A stretch of 64,000 nt of DNA from Calliopum simillimum (GCA_951812925.1 OX638370.1:82628004-82692003), one strand, 5' to 3'; counted from the first letter of the stretch, positions 34,521-46,489 are shown. The notes: generated by a model not told the origin, from the sequence alone. Made by a program: numbers and translations.

Positions 34521-34848
34521 GCAAATCCGTTTCGATTCCGTAAATACTTCAAATACGAACTCAAAACGGATTTGCTTTATTTAATTTTTATGATAAAAAA
34601 AATATTTTTGATTTGTTTTTTTTTTCTATTTATTTTATTGCGTATGATTTTTTGTAAACTTTTCAAACTCTGTTTGAAAAAATGTTTTTGATTCCAAATT
34701 TGAGTATATAACATTTTTTATCAAAAGAAGGGAAGAAAAACAACACAGAATACTTATAAAAAAACAACAGAAATTTGTTTAATATACAAACTTTAAATTT
34801 CAACATCAAATAAGTCTACATCAGTTAAGTAATAATCATATCGGTCAA

Positions 34849-34942
34849 TAGCCTAGTTGTCTAACGTCTCGTGTATGAAAGAGTAATACCCCGGAAGCCT
34901 GAGTTCGACTCCCGGCCGGGTTAGTAATTTTTTTTTTTTTTT
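34849..34942 (+). repeat. tRNA-like module with the best A box
   Basis: A-box TAGCCTAGTTGTCTAACG (34849-34866) fits the TRGYNNARNNGG consensus except at one G. B-box GAGTTCGACTCCC lies at 34901-34913, followed by GGCCGGG and a T14 run from 34928. The spacing is that of an ordinary tRNA gene, about 70 bases overall. The T-arm has one mismatch and the 5' acceptor strand does not pair with GCCGGG. Probably a decayed tRNA or a tRNA-derived part of the surrounding element. Confidence 0.55.
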
Positions 34943-35223
34943 ATTTTGTTTTTTTTAATTAAAAATAAGCGCTTCACCCTGTTTTCTTTTTTTTATAAGC
35001 AGCATTAACATTATTAAAAGCGAATCCGTTTTGAATTCGTTTTTGATGTACGTTACAGGTTCGAAACGGATCCATAAAAGAAGAAAAAACGATTCGTTTT
35101 TTTTTTAGGAATCCTTCCCGCAAACGGATCAGTAACGGATACGTAACGGATTCCGTAACGGATAAAAAGAACGAAAATATGAACCCGTTACGGATCCGAA
35201 ACGAGTCCGTTTGGCACACTGGG

Positions 35224-36347
35224 AACCACCAAACCAAAACTAATCAACTGAAAGACAACAAAAGTAAACAAAATCAATGAGTGTTTATTGTTGTTGTTAT
35301 TTTTGTTGTTATTTTTGTTGTTGTTGAGCGAATGAATGAATGACTGCATGAACGGGAACTTTACGTGTGCAGCTCTGAACATATGAATGAACAATTGAAT
35401 TGAATGGGGCGTTTAGTTTGGATCGACGTACCATCGAGGGGCAACAAACCAACGAACTAACCAACCAAAAGCTTCCCCTTTTAGCTTCCCTTGCAGCAAT
35501 TGTGGCAACAGTATGTTGACATATGTTCAACAACTATGCAGCACATTTTTTGTTTGGTTTTCATTGCAATGCTGCAACATTTAGAGTGCATCTGAGTTGC
35601 CATGTTTGTGGAATTTAGTTGAAAATATAAAAATATATTCTAGATAAAATTGTTAGCAAAATTATCGAATTTTCCACTGTTCGAAAAAATTCAAAAACTT
35701 TCAACAATTTCAAATTTTGAACATTTTACAGCCTCTTAATCTTTTCGGTCATTTATAGCAATATGGGTTTTAGTGGCTCTGTGGAGCCATGTAGACTTAA
35801 TTTGTGAAATAATTTTTTAATTATTATTGTTCTTTAGAGTCTTTAGAACACCTTGAAATTTTAAGTTTGAATCACACGCTGCGAAAATAGCACTTTTTAA
35901 GTGAAGCGTTTTTTAAAACCAATTTTTTGCTGTATGAGAGGCTTTGGTTTTTTTTTTTTAAATTTACATTATACAAAATAAATTGAATATTGAAATTAAT
36001 AAAGAAAACATGTCTTTACAATACTGTAAATATAAAAAGTTTGAAAAATATACGAATTGACTTCAAGGATTTTTTGAATTTCGCATGTAGCCATATGGCA
36101 ACAAATTTGTTTAATTGAAATGAAGAAATTTTCCACAATTTTGGTTCCATGGCAAAAAAAGTTCAGATTAACAAGATTTCTTGATTACAGGTTTTATTGA
36201 GTAGAAAATTTTAAAGAAATCGTTTTTTTTTTTTTTTTTTGATTAAAGAATTACTTAAAATAGGTCAATAAAAAATAAATTTCGAAATATTGACCAGAAA
36301 TTGCGCCATTTGCACCATCTCAAATAATGCTGTTTAAATAATTGCTT
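35224..36347. other. Non-coding stretch
   Basis: A TTGTTGTTGTTATTTTTG run lies at 35288-35326. The frames at 35188-35533 minus are built on it. Nothing else. Confidence 0.45.
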
Positions 36348-36676
36348 TTTTATGGGCGGTAGGCGTGTCCATTAACTAATTTTGCTCAAGAACAACTCCT
36401 TAGGCCTTTTTTGACAACTTCGTCAGAAAATTTCATCGAGCTATCTTGATTCGTTTTCCTGTAATCGTGATTTCTATAGACGAACAGGTGGTCAGACATG
36501 CAGATAGATGGACAGATGAACAGACGGATGGACAAATTGGCAGACTGAACTATCTATATCGACTCACGAGGTGACGCTGATAAAAATTTACATATATTTC
36601 TATACCTGCCACGCCTTCATCGCAACGCCTACAATTAGAAGTACAACGTAAATATACCCCAGGTGTAGGGTACAAA
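36348..36676 (+). repeat. Dispersed repeat DR1, copy 4 (5'-truncated)
   Basis: From TTATGGGCGGTAGGCGTG through CAGATAGATGGACAGATGAACAG, CTATATCGACTCACGAGGTGACG and CTGATAAAAATT to AATATACCCCAGGTGTAGGG. The most diverged of the four copies. Confidence 0.65.
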
Positions 36677-37009
36677 AATGTGTATTTATAGTTATAATCA
36701 GCACTAAATTTATTTTTTGTTCATTTTAAAATTAGTTCATACATTTCTGATTATCATAATGCATTTTAAACCAAAATAGAATGAAAAAAAAAAATTATAA
36801 AATTATTGTTCTTTGATACTTTCAAACTACTTAGAACATTTGTTGCCATATGGCTACATTCTAAAAGTCGTACTTAGAAAAAAAAAATTTTTAAAACTTT
36901 TGATTGATTAGGTATTATATGACTATACCTAAGTAGTAAAAAAAAACAACAAATTGGATTTGTCAGACGAAAAATAAAAAAGATAGACCGAAAGGGTTAC
37001 AATTTATGC
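36677..37009. other. Non-coding stretch
   Basis: Nothing recognised. Confidence 0.4.
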
Positions 37010-37740
37010 GGGTTCTTTTTCCGAATTTTTTCAATATTTTGTGATGTTTCCAAAATTTTTCACTTTTTAAAAATTATCAATATTTTCCAACTTTTTAAAA
37101 AATGTTTGAGATTATCTTTTATGACATAATCCAAATTTTTCCACTGTTTCAGCATTTTGTGACTTCTTTTCCATTTGCGATTTTTAAAATTTTTCACATA
37201 CTCCGACATATTTCGACTTATTAATGGACTTTTCAAGATTTTCAATATAATTTCAGTTTTCTTCATTTATCTTCTTTTTTCTCATATCAAAATATTTTGA
37301 TATATACAGAGTTTCTCAATATTTGTTTAATATTTTTAGAATTTTGCTATAAACTTTGGCTTTTAATTATTGTATATTTCGAATTTTTAACATTCGCGTT
37401 CTTGGAATCTCTGAACATTTTTTGTTTCTTTTTTTTTTTAAATTGTTCGGAAATATTTCAAATTTTTCAACATTTGTCCAACTTTTTAACTTTTAAAACT
37501 TTAACACATTTTCGATTATTTTAAACCGTCTAATTTAACACTTTTTGACATTTTTATATTTATCGACTCTTTCAAATTTCACCAAAATTCGAAATGGTTT
37601 GAAACTTTCCAATACTATTAAGATTCTTCGAATATCTTTCTAAAGTTTTTCATTATTTATTAATTATTGACTTTCTTAACTTTTTGGAATAGTTTCCATA
37701 ATCACTTTTTATCTACACTTTTTTATTTTATTCGATACTT
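37010..37740. repeat. Degenerate TTTTTCNACATTTT tract
   Basis: A quasi-periodic low-complexity region built from words such as TTTTTCAATATTTTGTGA, TTTTCCAACTTTT and ACATATTTCGACTT, with no exact period. Similar tracts occur at 46920-47080, 57780-58195 and 58940-59660. It is simple sequence with biased word content, not coding. Confidence 0.55.
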
Positions 37741-37747
37741 CTTGCTA

Positions 37748-38297
37748 TAGAGTAGAACGGGGTAATGTCGTGCAGGGGGTAATGTCGTGCACTGGCTGTT
37801 TTAGCCCAAGAAATTGAAAGATTTACCAACTATTCGTAAGGTAGGGACCTGCTGACCTACTGAGCTTATGCATATAATACTAGCAATTTTCACCAGTTCG
37901 TTTCTACAGAGTAACCTTTTTTTCAAAAAGTACGTTTTCGGGACGATAAAAGTGTTTTTTCATCGGGTCAGAAAAATAATTTTCCTTGCGGGAAAATATA
38001 CCAGGTAAGTGATTTCTGAAACGAAATATCCTGCCAAAGAAAAGAAGTATTTGGTTTTCGAAAAAAATTTTGGGCTTCACCGAGTTATCGAAGTTGACCT
38101 TTAAAACGACCATTGGGGTAATGTCGTGCACATTCACTTATACAAACACAATTGCTCGCTACACAAATGTTGTTACACATGGATGTAACCAATGAAATTA
38201 TCTTTCGATCGGATGCTTACTCGTTGCATTCGCTTGAGATGTACGGCTTTACGAGCATGTCAAAGTTGAGTGCACGACATTGCCCCGTTCTACTCTA
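37748..38297. mobile_element. Inverted-repeat element, about 550 bp, TA-flanked
   Basis: Left end TAGAGTAGAACGGGGTAATG and right end CATTGCCCCGTTCTACTCTA, with TA on each side. The word GGGGTAATGTCGTGCA occurs at about 37760, 37776 and 38113, and inverted at about 38273. TA duplication and TIR-proximal repeated words fit a Tc1/mariner or pogo-type non-autonomous element. The frame inside (37904-38137 minus) matches no transposase. Confidence 0.75.
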
Positions 38298-39474
38298 TAA
38301 CCTTTTTTTTTGCGGTTGGGTTCAGTTGCTGTGTTATGTGACATTCGACCTTAAAAATCAGTGAGTCATAAGAATTCTCAGAAAACAAAGAAAGCAATAG
38401 TTTTTGAAAATAAATAGCAAGAAAGATGTTTGTTTTAAACTTACTTGAGGCATCTCAGTATCAAAACTTTATGCTTCCCTTTGGCAACCCTATTTTACTA
38501 TAGTTTTTTGTTATAAATACACTTATGTTCCTAATGCATTGGTATGCTTTTTTCTCCCTTGTTCATTCTAAGTCATAAAGGTGGGTCACGTGGGCGTCTT
38601 CGTGATTTATCTGTTTTCTACATTAGTTTTTCAGTTAATATCCCCATGTATTTCCTTATGTTTTAAGTTTCTGGAATGTTTTTTTTTTAGTTTCGTTAAT
38701 GACATAGGATGCGTGACTGCCACAAAGCTTTTTCGTACCATTAAAACATCAAAACAGCTTAAAGTTACAGGTCGGTCATAAAATCTATGGAAATCAGGTT
38801 ATGCACGCTTTTAATGTTCATAAGATATGTTAGACATCTGAAAGATTAATCGTTTAGTGTCATAAAATTTGTTATACACAACTACAGCTGCGTTTAAATG
38901 GTTGTAAACTAATTTTGTTCAATGTATTTTTACTAATCGTTGATAAAGCTACTTTCAGAGTATTTGCTCTTCTGTTCAAGTGTGTGGTTAATGCCTTCAA
39001 TGTATCTATATCTTAATTTGTTGGAATTTTAATTAGTGCCATTTGTTATTAATTAATTGAAATTAATATGTATGCTTATCGTCGTCGCCATATTTTCAAA
39101 GGCGACGACGCATAATTAAAAGGTTGTCTCAATTTTTCATTCATTGAGACAAAATGTTACCGATATTGTTATCATCAAAGGTCAAATAGTTAATTGTTTT
39201 AATTATCTCCATGTAATATGTGTTGTTAAAGATATGTTTTTTTTTGTATTTTTGTTTTTTGTTGACATATCATGGCTGCGAGCATTAAAACCTTTTAGAT
39301 GGTATATGTGTATTTACACACAAATGTAGATACTTACATTTGTTAGTTTGCATATTTTTCACTTTAAAATTTATGAATTTTTTTTGAAAAATGCAGGGAT
39401 TGAATAGGACACTTTGTTTTTTAACGTTCATAATGTTATTTACCATTAAGTTCCTAAAATTTATAAATGCAGTG
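38298..39474. other. Non-coding stretch
   Basis: A short palindromic pair ATCGTCGTCGCCATATTTTC / AAGGCGACGACG lies near 39079-39110. No gene is supported. Confidence 0.45.
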
Positions 39475-39479
39475 ACACA

Positions 39480-39970
39480 TTTGTCATATACGTTGATAGC
39501 CAGGAAGCTATTAAGGCCCTTTGTTCCAACATTACTAAGTCTCACTTAGTCCTTAGCTGCAGAAAATCTCTATGAGAAGTAGGGCAATGTAATCTTACAA
39601 TATGATGGGATCCCGGATACGCTGGCACAATTTCTAAAACCTTTATCATGAAACCACTTGCATCAGTTTGATCCAACATTTACTGTTTTAATTTCAGATG
39701 GTCGAACTTAGCAACATATTCTACGTCGACAATATGACGACTTTATGACGCTGATAGAACACGTAAAATTACCTCATTAGTTGGGCGAAGTCTCAGAATT
39801 TTTAATGGGGTCACTACAGAGCACTATTTTATAGGCAAGCACGACTCAAGATTAGGGTGAATCCGCGTTTTATGGTGTTCGAAATTCACTTCTTTGACTC
39901 TCTTGAAGATTTCGCTCAAAAGAGTCCCAAATCCATTGTGGAGTTTATAAAAATTTCGAAATGATTCTTA
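39480..39970 (+). pseudogene. Decayed non-LTR RNase H and C-terminal region
   Basis: On the plus strand, VDSQEAIKALCSNITKSHLVL (39490-39552) matches the third RNase H motif, a broken WDPGYAGTI replaces WVPGHAG near 39605, and NGVTTEHYFIGKHDSRLG (about 39805-39860) and FFDSLEDFAQKSPKSIVEFI (about 39890-39950) match the end of RNase H-bearing non-LTR polyproteins. Several stops and frameshifts are present, and the cysteine motif between the last two blocks seems deleted. Opposite strand to the 20.2 and 50.9 kb elements. Confidence 0.65.
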
Positions 39971-39974
39971 TAAG

Positions 39975-40871
39975 TTGACAATGAAGTTTTGTTCTTGTAA
40001 AGTATTTGTTTCTGACCTCAAATCAAAAACATGGTACGATAAATTTACTACCGCATTTAAGGAAATTTAACGACGATTCCAAAAAAACTATAAAAGGGTA
40101 TGTTAATAGGACTTATTTCATAATAAAATGGCCGCAAAATTCAAAAAGTCGGGAACAAAATTAAAAATATCCTTTTAAACCAAGAAGATTTTAGATAGGT
40201 CATACAACAAGCTAAAAGTTAAAAAAAAGTTTTCTCTAAAACAATAGGGTAAACCAAGAAAATTCATTTTAAAACAAGTCAGAAAAACAGTGTTTTCCCT
40301 AAAACTCCTTAAGGGTATGGAATTTTCGTAACTTTAACATTTACAACCTGTATAAACAACATATTTCAGCTATTGAGAAACAATTTTTTTCCTTGAAAAC
40401 TTATTTGGAATTATTGTACGAATTCGCTATCTTTCGGTTTCGATATATGCATTAGTGTGTATCGAAAAACCAACACCCAATTTCACACTCAATTTATGAA
40501 ACAGACAGACAATTCAGGAAATACATTTTTGACTTTAAAATAAATTGTCCTTATGGTTCTTGCTTATAAGAAACCGTGTAATTTTGCACTGGAGCTTTTT
40601 TAATGACACATTTTTATGTAAAAAAAAACACCATAGTCCTCGAATCGTGGTCTTAAACAACTTATGTTTGCAAATATTCAGAGAAAGCAAGAAATAAAAA
40701 TGATAATTTTTAATCAAATGAAATTAAATCTTTGAAATGTTATCCTTTAATTTTACTTTTATTAAAATAATCACTTATCTGTAGTAAATAGACTTTTTTA
40801 AATTTTTTGGTTTGGAATCTAAAATAATGAACCAATAATAATCAGTAAGAACAACATTTATGGCTTGCGAA
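39975..40871. other. AT-rich non-coding stretch
   Basis: Nothing recognised. Confidence 0.4.
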
Positions 40872-41640
40872 AATGTATGTATCCGTATGTATTCTCCTTT
40901 AACTCCTAGGAGGAGCATAAGGACAATATAAAACATCTCCATTTGTTGCGATCCCTTGCGATGACTTTGATCTCTTGCCATGACTTTTCCGATTCTTGTA
41001 TTTCCTTTTTCAGCGACCTTTTCCAGTTGGTTTTGGTTCTACCACGTCCTCTACTGCCTTATGGATTCCACTCAAGAGAATGGCGACAAACTTTGCTGTG
41101 TGGTTTTGGGAGAGTGTGACCAATCCATCTTCATTTGCGCAGCTTGTTCTTGTTTGCTACAGCCCTCTGATTGCATTTTTGATGAAGTTCGGCATTTGAT
41201 ATAGTGTGAAGCCACCAAACCTGTAGTATACATCTTAAACATTTGTTGACGAATACTTGCAGCTTTTTCTTTAGTTATTCAGTAACAAGCCATGTTTCGC
41301 ACCCATATAACAAAACCAATTTCACATTCGAATCAAAAATGCGCACATTCGCTTAAGTGGATATAACGGAAGAAGACCATATTCTGTTCAGTTGAGCAAA
41401 CACGCCTTTTGCTTTTGCAATTCTTGAATTGATATCCTCTTTTGCTCCACCATCCATGGAGGTAATGTTGCCTAAATACGTGAAGCATTCGACGTTTTCG
41501 ATTTTTTCGATGTCATCACTGCCAGCTCTAAACATGTTGTATGACAGGGTCTTTAATTTTGCTTTGCATATCTGAGTGCTTGGACGATAGGAGGCAAATG
41601 TCGTCATCGTAGTCGAGATCTGCTAGATGCGAATATAAAC
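40872..41640 (-). pseudogene. RTE-like retrotransposon fragment, copy B
   Basis: Blocks on the minus strand: LADLDYDDDICLLSS (the YADD motif with Ala replaced by Asp), ECFTYLGNITSMDGGAKEDINSR, WSSSVIST, then a GCETWLVTE-type block and VNKCLRCIL, ISNAELHQKCNQRAVANKNK, KWRWIGHTL, GRGRTKTNWKRSLKKEIQES and WQEIKVIARDRNKWRCF. Stops interrupt these. It is the most complete of the three copies over the C-terminal part. The 3' end lies near the shared ATGTATTCTCC at about 40884. Confidence 0.8.
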
Positions 41641-42424
41641 AAAAACAATTTTCTCTATGATTCTAGTCTAAGCTGTTTCACCACATGTCAAACTCACCTC
41701 ATACATTTCGGTTTGTGCCGATGCTTTGAAGTGCCAAAGAGTGCGTTGAAGTTTATATTGCAATAATTTTGCATTTAGCAGCCTCTCACAAGCTCTAACA
41801 TCAATAAGGGATGGAACAACAACTATTTCCATAAATACATTTTAGTTTGCTTATAGCACAGTGGAGGTCTTCTAAATTATTTCTGTTGATTATTCTAAGT
41901 GCATTATTTTGCGCATTTAAAAAAAAAGCATTTCCGCTGTATGAATTTTTATCCTTTCAATATTTGAGTACGTACCTACATTAATTTTACAGTCTCATAT
42001 TTTCCAATTTCATGTTATCCTTTCAGCGTACACGTGTTTTTACAAATAAAATAAACTTTTACCGCTCCACAATATTTTCTCCGCTTTTCTTCTGAGTTGA
42101 ATTACTCATAAAAGTTTGCCATAAAATTTTCATGTGGAAATATAAATATTTGTGGTATAAAAATTGCAGTATACTTCATTTTTACCTGTGTTTATTTTCA
42201 AAATAATTTAAAATATGTATGTTTTAGATATACGTTTGTGTAATAAGCTCATACCATAGTGTTTTATAATAATGGAAATTTCCAACTTAAAAAAATTACC
42301 CAACTTTTGGTATTGTTTTAAGGAAAAAAATCAACATTATGGTATACGAAAAGCTTAAAAAGTGCTTATGATTTGATTCAACGGGCATAATAATAAAGAT
42401 AACTAATAAGAGCCAAAAAATTAA
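41641..42424. other. AT-rich non-coding stretch
   Basis: Nothing recognised. Confidence 0.4.
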
Positions 42425-42914
42425 TAGTATTTAGTATTTGAGTGAAATTTAGTTGGATTATCTCAAAAAATTCTTTCAGTATAACATTTTGAAACCTTTG
42501 CTAATATGGGAGGTACCACGCCCTCTTGTCCAAATTCGCCTAGTTTTTTCTCAGAGCTTGCGCTTACAATTCGAATTATTTATGTGCATTTTGGTTGCAT
42601 TATCGTGACAAAATACTTCTAAAGTTGCATTTTGAATATAGTTTTTGTATGGGCGGTATGCGTGGCCGTTAACCCATTTTGCTCATTTTCAATCCCACGA
42701 TTTGACGAAGGTAGCGTACCAAATTTCAACGATTTATCTTGCTCAGTTTTCCCAAAAAATGTATTTAAACAAACAGCCAGCCATGGCTATATCGACCCAG
42801 GAGGTGACGCTGATCAAGAATATATACACTTTTCTAAATATATCTGTCATGCCTCCTTCTCTGCGTTACAAACGGAAGGACAAAGTGAATATACTCTGGG
42901 TGTAGGGTATAAAA
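42425..42914 (+). repeat. Dispersed repeat DR1, copy 3
   Basis: From TTTAGTATTTGAGTGAAATTT through TATGGGCGGTATGCGTGGCCG, CCATGGCTATATCGACCCAGG and CTGATCAAGAATATA to AATATACTCTGGGTGTAGGG. Lacks the 5' TTGGCC block seen in copies 1 and 2. Confidence 0.7.
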
Positions 42915-45683
42915 AGAGAGAAACAACTGTGAAGCAAACATTTTTGAGTGACAATTTTAGTGTAAGTGCATATGTTAATATATCATGGTAAAAATGTTAA
43001 TTATTAAATCAACATCCTTTGCATATTAATTCAACATGCTCAAAATGTTAATTTGACATATGAAATATTAATTCGATATATTAAGTATGCCATACGACTA
43101 ACAGTCTAATTTGCTTTTATTAATAGTTTTAACATTTGCATCTAGTTCAAATAACATATTCTATACGATTATAACTGCTTAAAAGCGTTAGGTCTGTTAA
43201 AAAGTTAAGCATATAGCTACTTATTTCGATAATGCCTGGTTGCCTTATGTTGTGACTATTCGTTATATTTTTTTGGTTTAAATTTTTTTCAACAAATCGG
43301 TGCCACAATGTTCTGGGGTTGTCTGTGCATTTGTCCCCCTTTTAGTCTCAGCTTAGCGCTGAACTACACGTTTTTCAAGCGTTTTTCCTAATTGTAAGGT
43401 CCATGCACTACCAGCATCTATAAACATTCCCATTGCAGGCAGATTGGTGTGGTATTTTCACTTAAACTTATTAAAAATTTCAAATTTATTTTTTTTTTAC
43501 TTAAGTAGCATCCATCACCCCAATGTTTCAATATTGTTATGCCTTAAATATTCATTATTTACATTCCATAAAATACACAGTCAATGAACTTCAATCCACT
43601 TTACTACTTTTCCTCGATTTTAATATATTTTCGTTACTTAAGTTTGTTTGCTTTTCTGAAAAAAGGGCAGTGGTTTTTCCCCTTCTTTTCTATTTTTCAC
43701 CAAAACAAATGGATCCTTTCTTTTGCAAGTGATTTTCCAATGTTTTTCTCTACGGAACAATTGTTTTTTTTTTATAGAATTTTCACAAACTGCAGCTGGA
43801 ACGATACGGTATGGTTGAAATCCTCAGAATTTTCTCGTTTTTATTTTTTTTATGGGGTTGTTGATACTATTCGTATAGAGGAGCGGACACAAGACAGACA
43901 GGTGGTGCCAACTGTGAAAGTATTAAATTGAAATTTTATTTATTTAGCTTTTTGCATCCATTTGTTGACACCTGATGGCATCACGTCGTCGTTCTCAATG
44001 TGCAAAGCAATTGGTAGTAACTGTATGTGGGGGGGGGGGAGGGGTTAAAAAATGTCAACATCAACAGAAAAATGTCATGGTATGTTGATTTTGTTTTGGT
44101 TCTTCTGGTTCTTTGTGTTTGCATTTGTGTCTGTATTTGTTTGGATACCTTCTGTAGTATTTTTTTTACATAACAGAATATGTTGTTTTAGACTGGGGGT
44201 TTCGTATGATGATTTGTCTAAATGTAAATGGAATTTCAGGAATTTTTTTCTCTTTTTTTTACGAAACAAATTAAGTGCTTTTCTTTAATTGACCAACAGA
44301 AGGAAGTGAAAAATGTCATAATTTTGTTGTCTGTTTAGAAAGAAAATTGTGCAATAAATTTGTTTGGCATAGTGTGTTAGGAAATTTCAACAAAACTCAT
44401 TGGTTTTTCAAATAGCATATTTTGTAAGTCTTTAGAAAATTTACTATGTAAGAGTTTGGTTTGGTTGGTGTAATGGGTTTTTAAAATTATTTAGTGAATT
44501 TTTTATATTTCTATACATTTCAATTGTGTAAATTTTAAACATTTTATGTACTACACAACTTTTGGCTTTTCTTTCAACAGATTTTTATTGGCTTCCGTAG
44601 AATCATATGCTTTGGAATTTTTAAATTTCAATTTAGTAAATTTTCTCTCTTTAAACTGTGAACTAAAGTAGACCTTCTAAAGATAATGTATTCAGTTAAG
44701 ATTTTTATTGCATCAGAATCATATCGATAAGTCCAACGTAAAAGTTGGTAACTCGAAAATCGTATTTTTTAGTTATGAGCATTTTTGTATTTGAACTTTT
44801 TTGGTTTTTTGTATGAAAACCAATATAAAATAAATTTAGGCTGTGACTTCAAAAATAGCTCCCAGGCCTTCAAATTTCAATCTAGAGGTACCAAAATTTG
44901 ACACAAGATGAAACTAAATATGCAAATTTCGAAAAACGCTGTCCCGTATGGATGTATCGATTTCACAAATAACCAAACTGAGGTTTTTAGTCGTCAAACT
45001 TAAAATGGCGTCATCTGAAAATAAAAGTATCCAACTCAACGAAAACCTTTGAATATCATATTAAGAAGTAGAAACTGAAAGTGCAAGACAAGCTTAAAAT
45101 TTGTGCATTTGGAATTATTTGTCGACGCGGATTCTGAGTCTGTAATCAGAATTGCTCTATTGTATTTTATATATTTTAAGACATACTATCCTAGAAGTGC
45201 AAAAATCATAGTTTTTTATTCAGTTTTTGAAGTTGTGTAACTAGTCAGGGTGATTTTTCAGGAGACGGAATTCAAACTTTAATTTTATGGAAAAAAAATT
45301 ATACAAAGTCAATCATTTTTCTTATTTCGAGATCCAGAAGTCAAAGTCCTAGATACCACTGAAAGCTGTCTAGATTAAAGAAAAACACATATGGAAATAA
45401 CAAATAAAGTTGGACATATCATCACTTCGAAAAGAGCATAAAAAACGTGTTTTTCCACTTTTAGGTAGGTGTATCTCAAAATTCAGACCCGATAGAGAAA
45501 TTTTGATAAATAAATCAAAACTGACTTTTTTCTAGTTTCTAGTCACTTACTTAAGTGTTTGATATTAAAAAATCAAAAAGAAAAAAATTCAATATTACCT
45601 GGAAGAGTGCACCTTTGGTAAATTTTCCGGTTTGTGTTTTCTACATACTGAGTTTTATTTATTTTTCTTGGTTCAGCAAAATA
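42915..45683. other. Long non-coding stretch
   Basis: Contains a TTAATT-rich patch (42960-43090) and a G-run with adenine at 44030-44045. The stretch 44700-45560 has GACCCGATAGAGAAA, which resembles the CTATCAGGTC core of nearby foldbacks, but I could not trace paired arms there. The frames at 43523-43931 and 44052-44288 are T-rich without motifs. Confidence 0.4.
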
Positions 45684-46110
45684 GTATGCATGTATGTATT
45701 CTCCTTGCAATGACTTTGATCTCTTGCCACGACTTTCCCGATTCTTGTATTTCCTTTTCCAACGACCTTTTCCAGTTGGTTTTGGGTCTACCATGTCCTC
45801 TATTGCCTTGTGTATTGCACTCAAGAGCCTGGCGACAGACTACGCTGTGTGGTTTCCGGAGTGTGACCAATCCATCTCCATTTGCGCAGCTTGACCTCGT
45901 TTGCTATAGCCCTCCGATTGCATTTTTGATGTAGCTCGGCATTTGATATAGTGCGAGGCCATCAAACCTTTAGTATACGCCTTAAGCATTTGTTGACGAA
46001 TACTTGCAGCTTGTTTGTTAGTTGTTCAGTAACAAGCCATGTTTCGCACCCATATAACAAAACCGATTTCACATTCGAATCAAAAATGCGTACTTTCTTT
46101 TTGGCGGTCG
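45684..46110 (-). pseudogene. RTE-like retrotransposon fragment, copy C
   Basis: Carries CRQALECNTQGNRGHGRPK, TNWKRSLEKEIQESGKSWQE and, further 5', the region equivalent to NKCLRR..ISNAELHQKCNRRAIANEVK. A deletion joins the IKVIA block directly to the 3' end. Multiple frameshifts. Same strand as copies A and B and close to B in sequence (for example ACTTGCAGCTTGTTTGTTAG beside ACTTGCAGCTTTTTCTTTAG). Confidence 0.75.
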
Positions 46111-46284
46111 TGGACATTGAGTGTTGGTCTTCAGAAATTCTTTTAAGTTGAGTACCTATTCAAAATTTCCAAACCTTATTTTCGAAAGCAGTTATGTTTT
46201 TAAGAATTTCGAATTGGTTTATGGTTGAAAGGGGAGTGCCACAATTATTAATTATAAATTACCAAGACTGAAAAGCAATGTGTG

Positions 46285-46375
46285 TCATGGTGATCGTCGA
46301 AATCAAGACCAAGACCATAGAACTATAGACTAAGAACAAGACTCAATAACAAGACTTATTTTATTCACCACAACC
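46285..46375. repeat. GACCAAG-type low-complexity fragment
   Basis: AATCAAGACCAAGACCATAG, AAGAACAAGACTC and AACAAGACTTATTTT match the family at 8390, 12035 and 62821. Confidence 0.5.
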
Positions 46376-46489
46376 CAGCTACGTCATACAAATGACATAC
46401 TATCATATAAAATGGGATCATTTCAAAGCTCGTAATACCCAAAGTTGTCTTTTATCTCATGGATAAATGAATTGTCCTCCCGTACTCTT

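Larger units (their letters stand above)
34126..35223. mobile_element. Inverted-repeat element carrying tRNA-like modules
   Basis: Starts CCCAATGTGC and ends GCACACTGGG, close to the termini of the 96-bp MITE at 12132-12227. The arms (about 34126-34270 and 35015-35223) share CGGATCCGTTTCGAA-type and AACGTACATCAAAAACGAATTCAAAACG blocks in opposite orientation. The motif CGTTTCGAATCC/CGTTACGGATCC recurs many times. The interior has no protein gene but holds a minus-strand B-box (34507-34517) and a fuller plus-strand tRNA-like module (34849-34942). No clear target duplication could be fixed. Confidence 0.7.

Noticed and set aside
34849..34942. A working tRNA gene
   Set aside because: A-box, B-box and terminator are present, but the acceptor stem does not pair and the anticodon stem is weak, so only a tRNA-like module is called.
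39285..39545. An 86-codon minus-strand frame
   Set aside because: It overlaps, in antisense, the decayed plus-strand RNase H fragment starting at 39480.
44700..45560. Another large palindrome
   Set aside because: Words like those of the nearby foldbacks occur, but I could not match arms in order, so no element is called.
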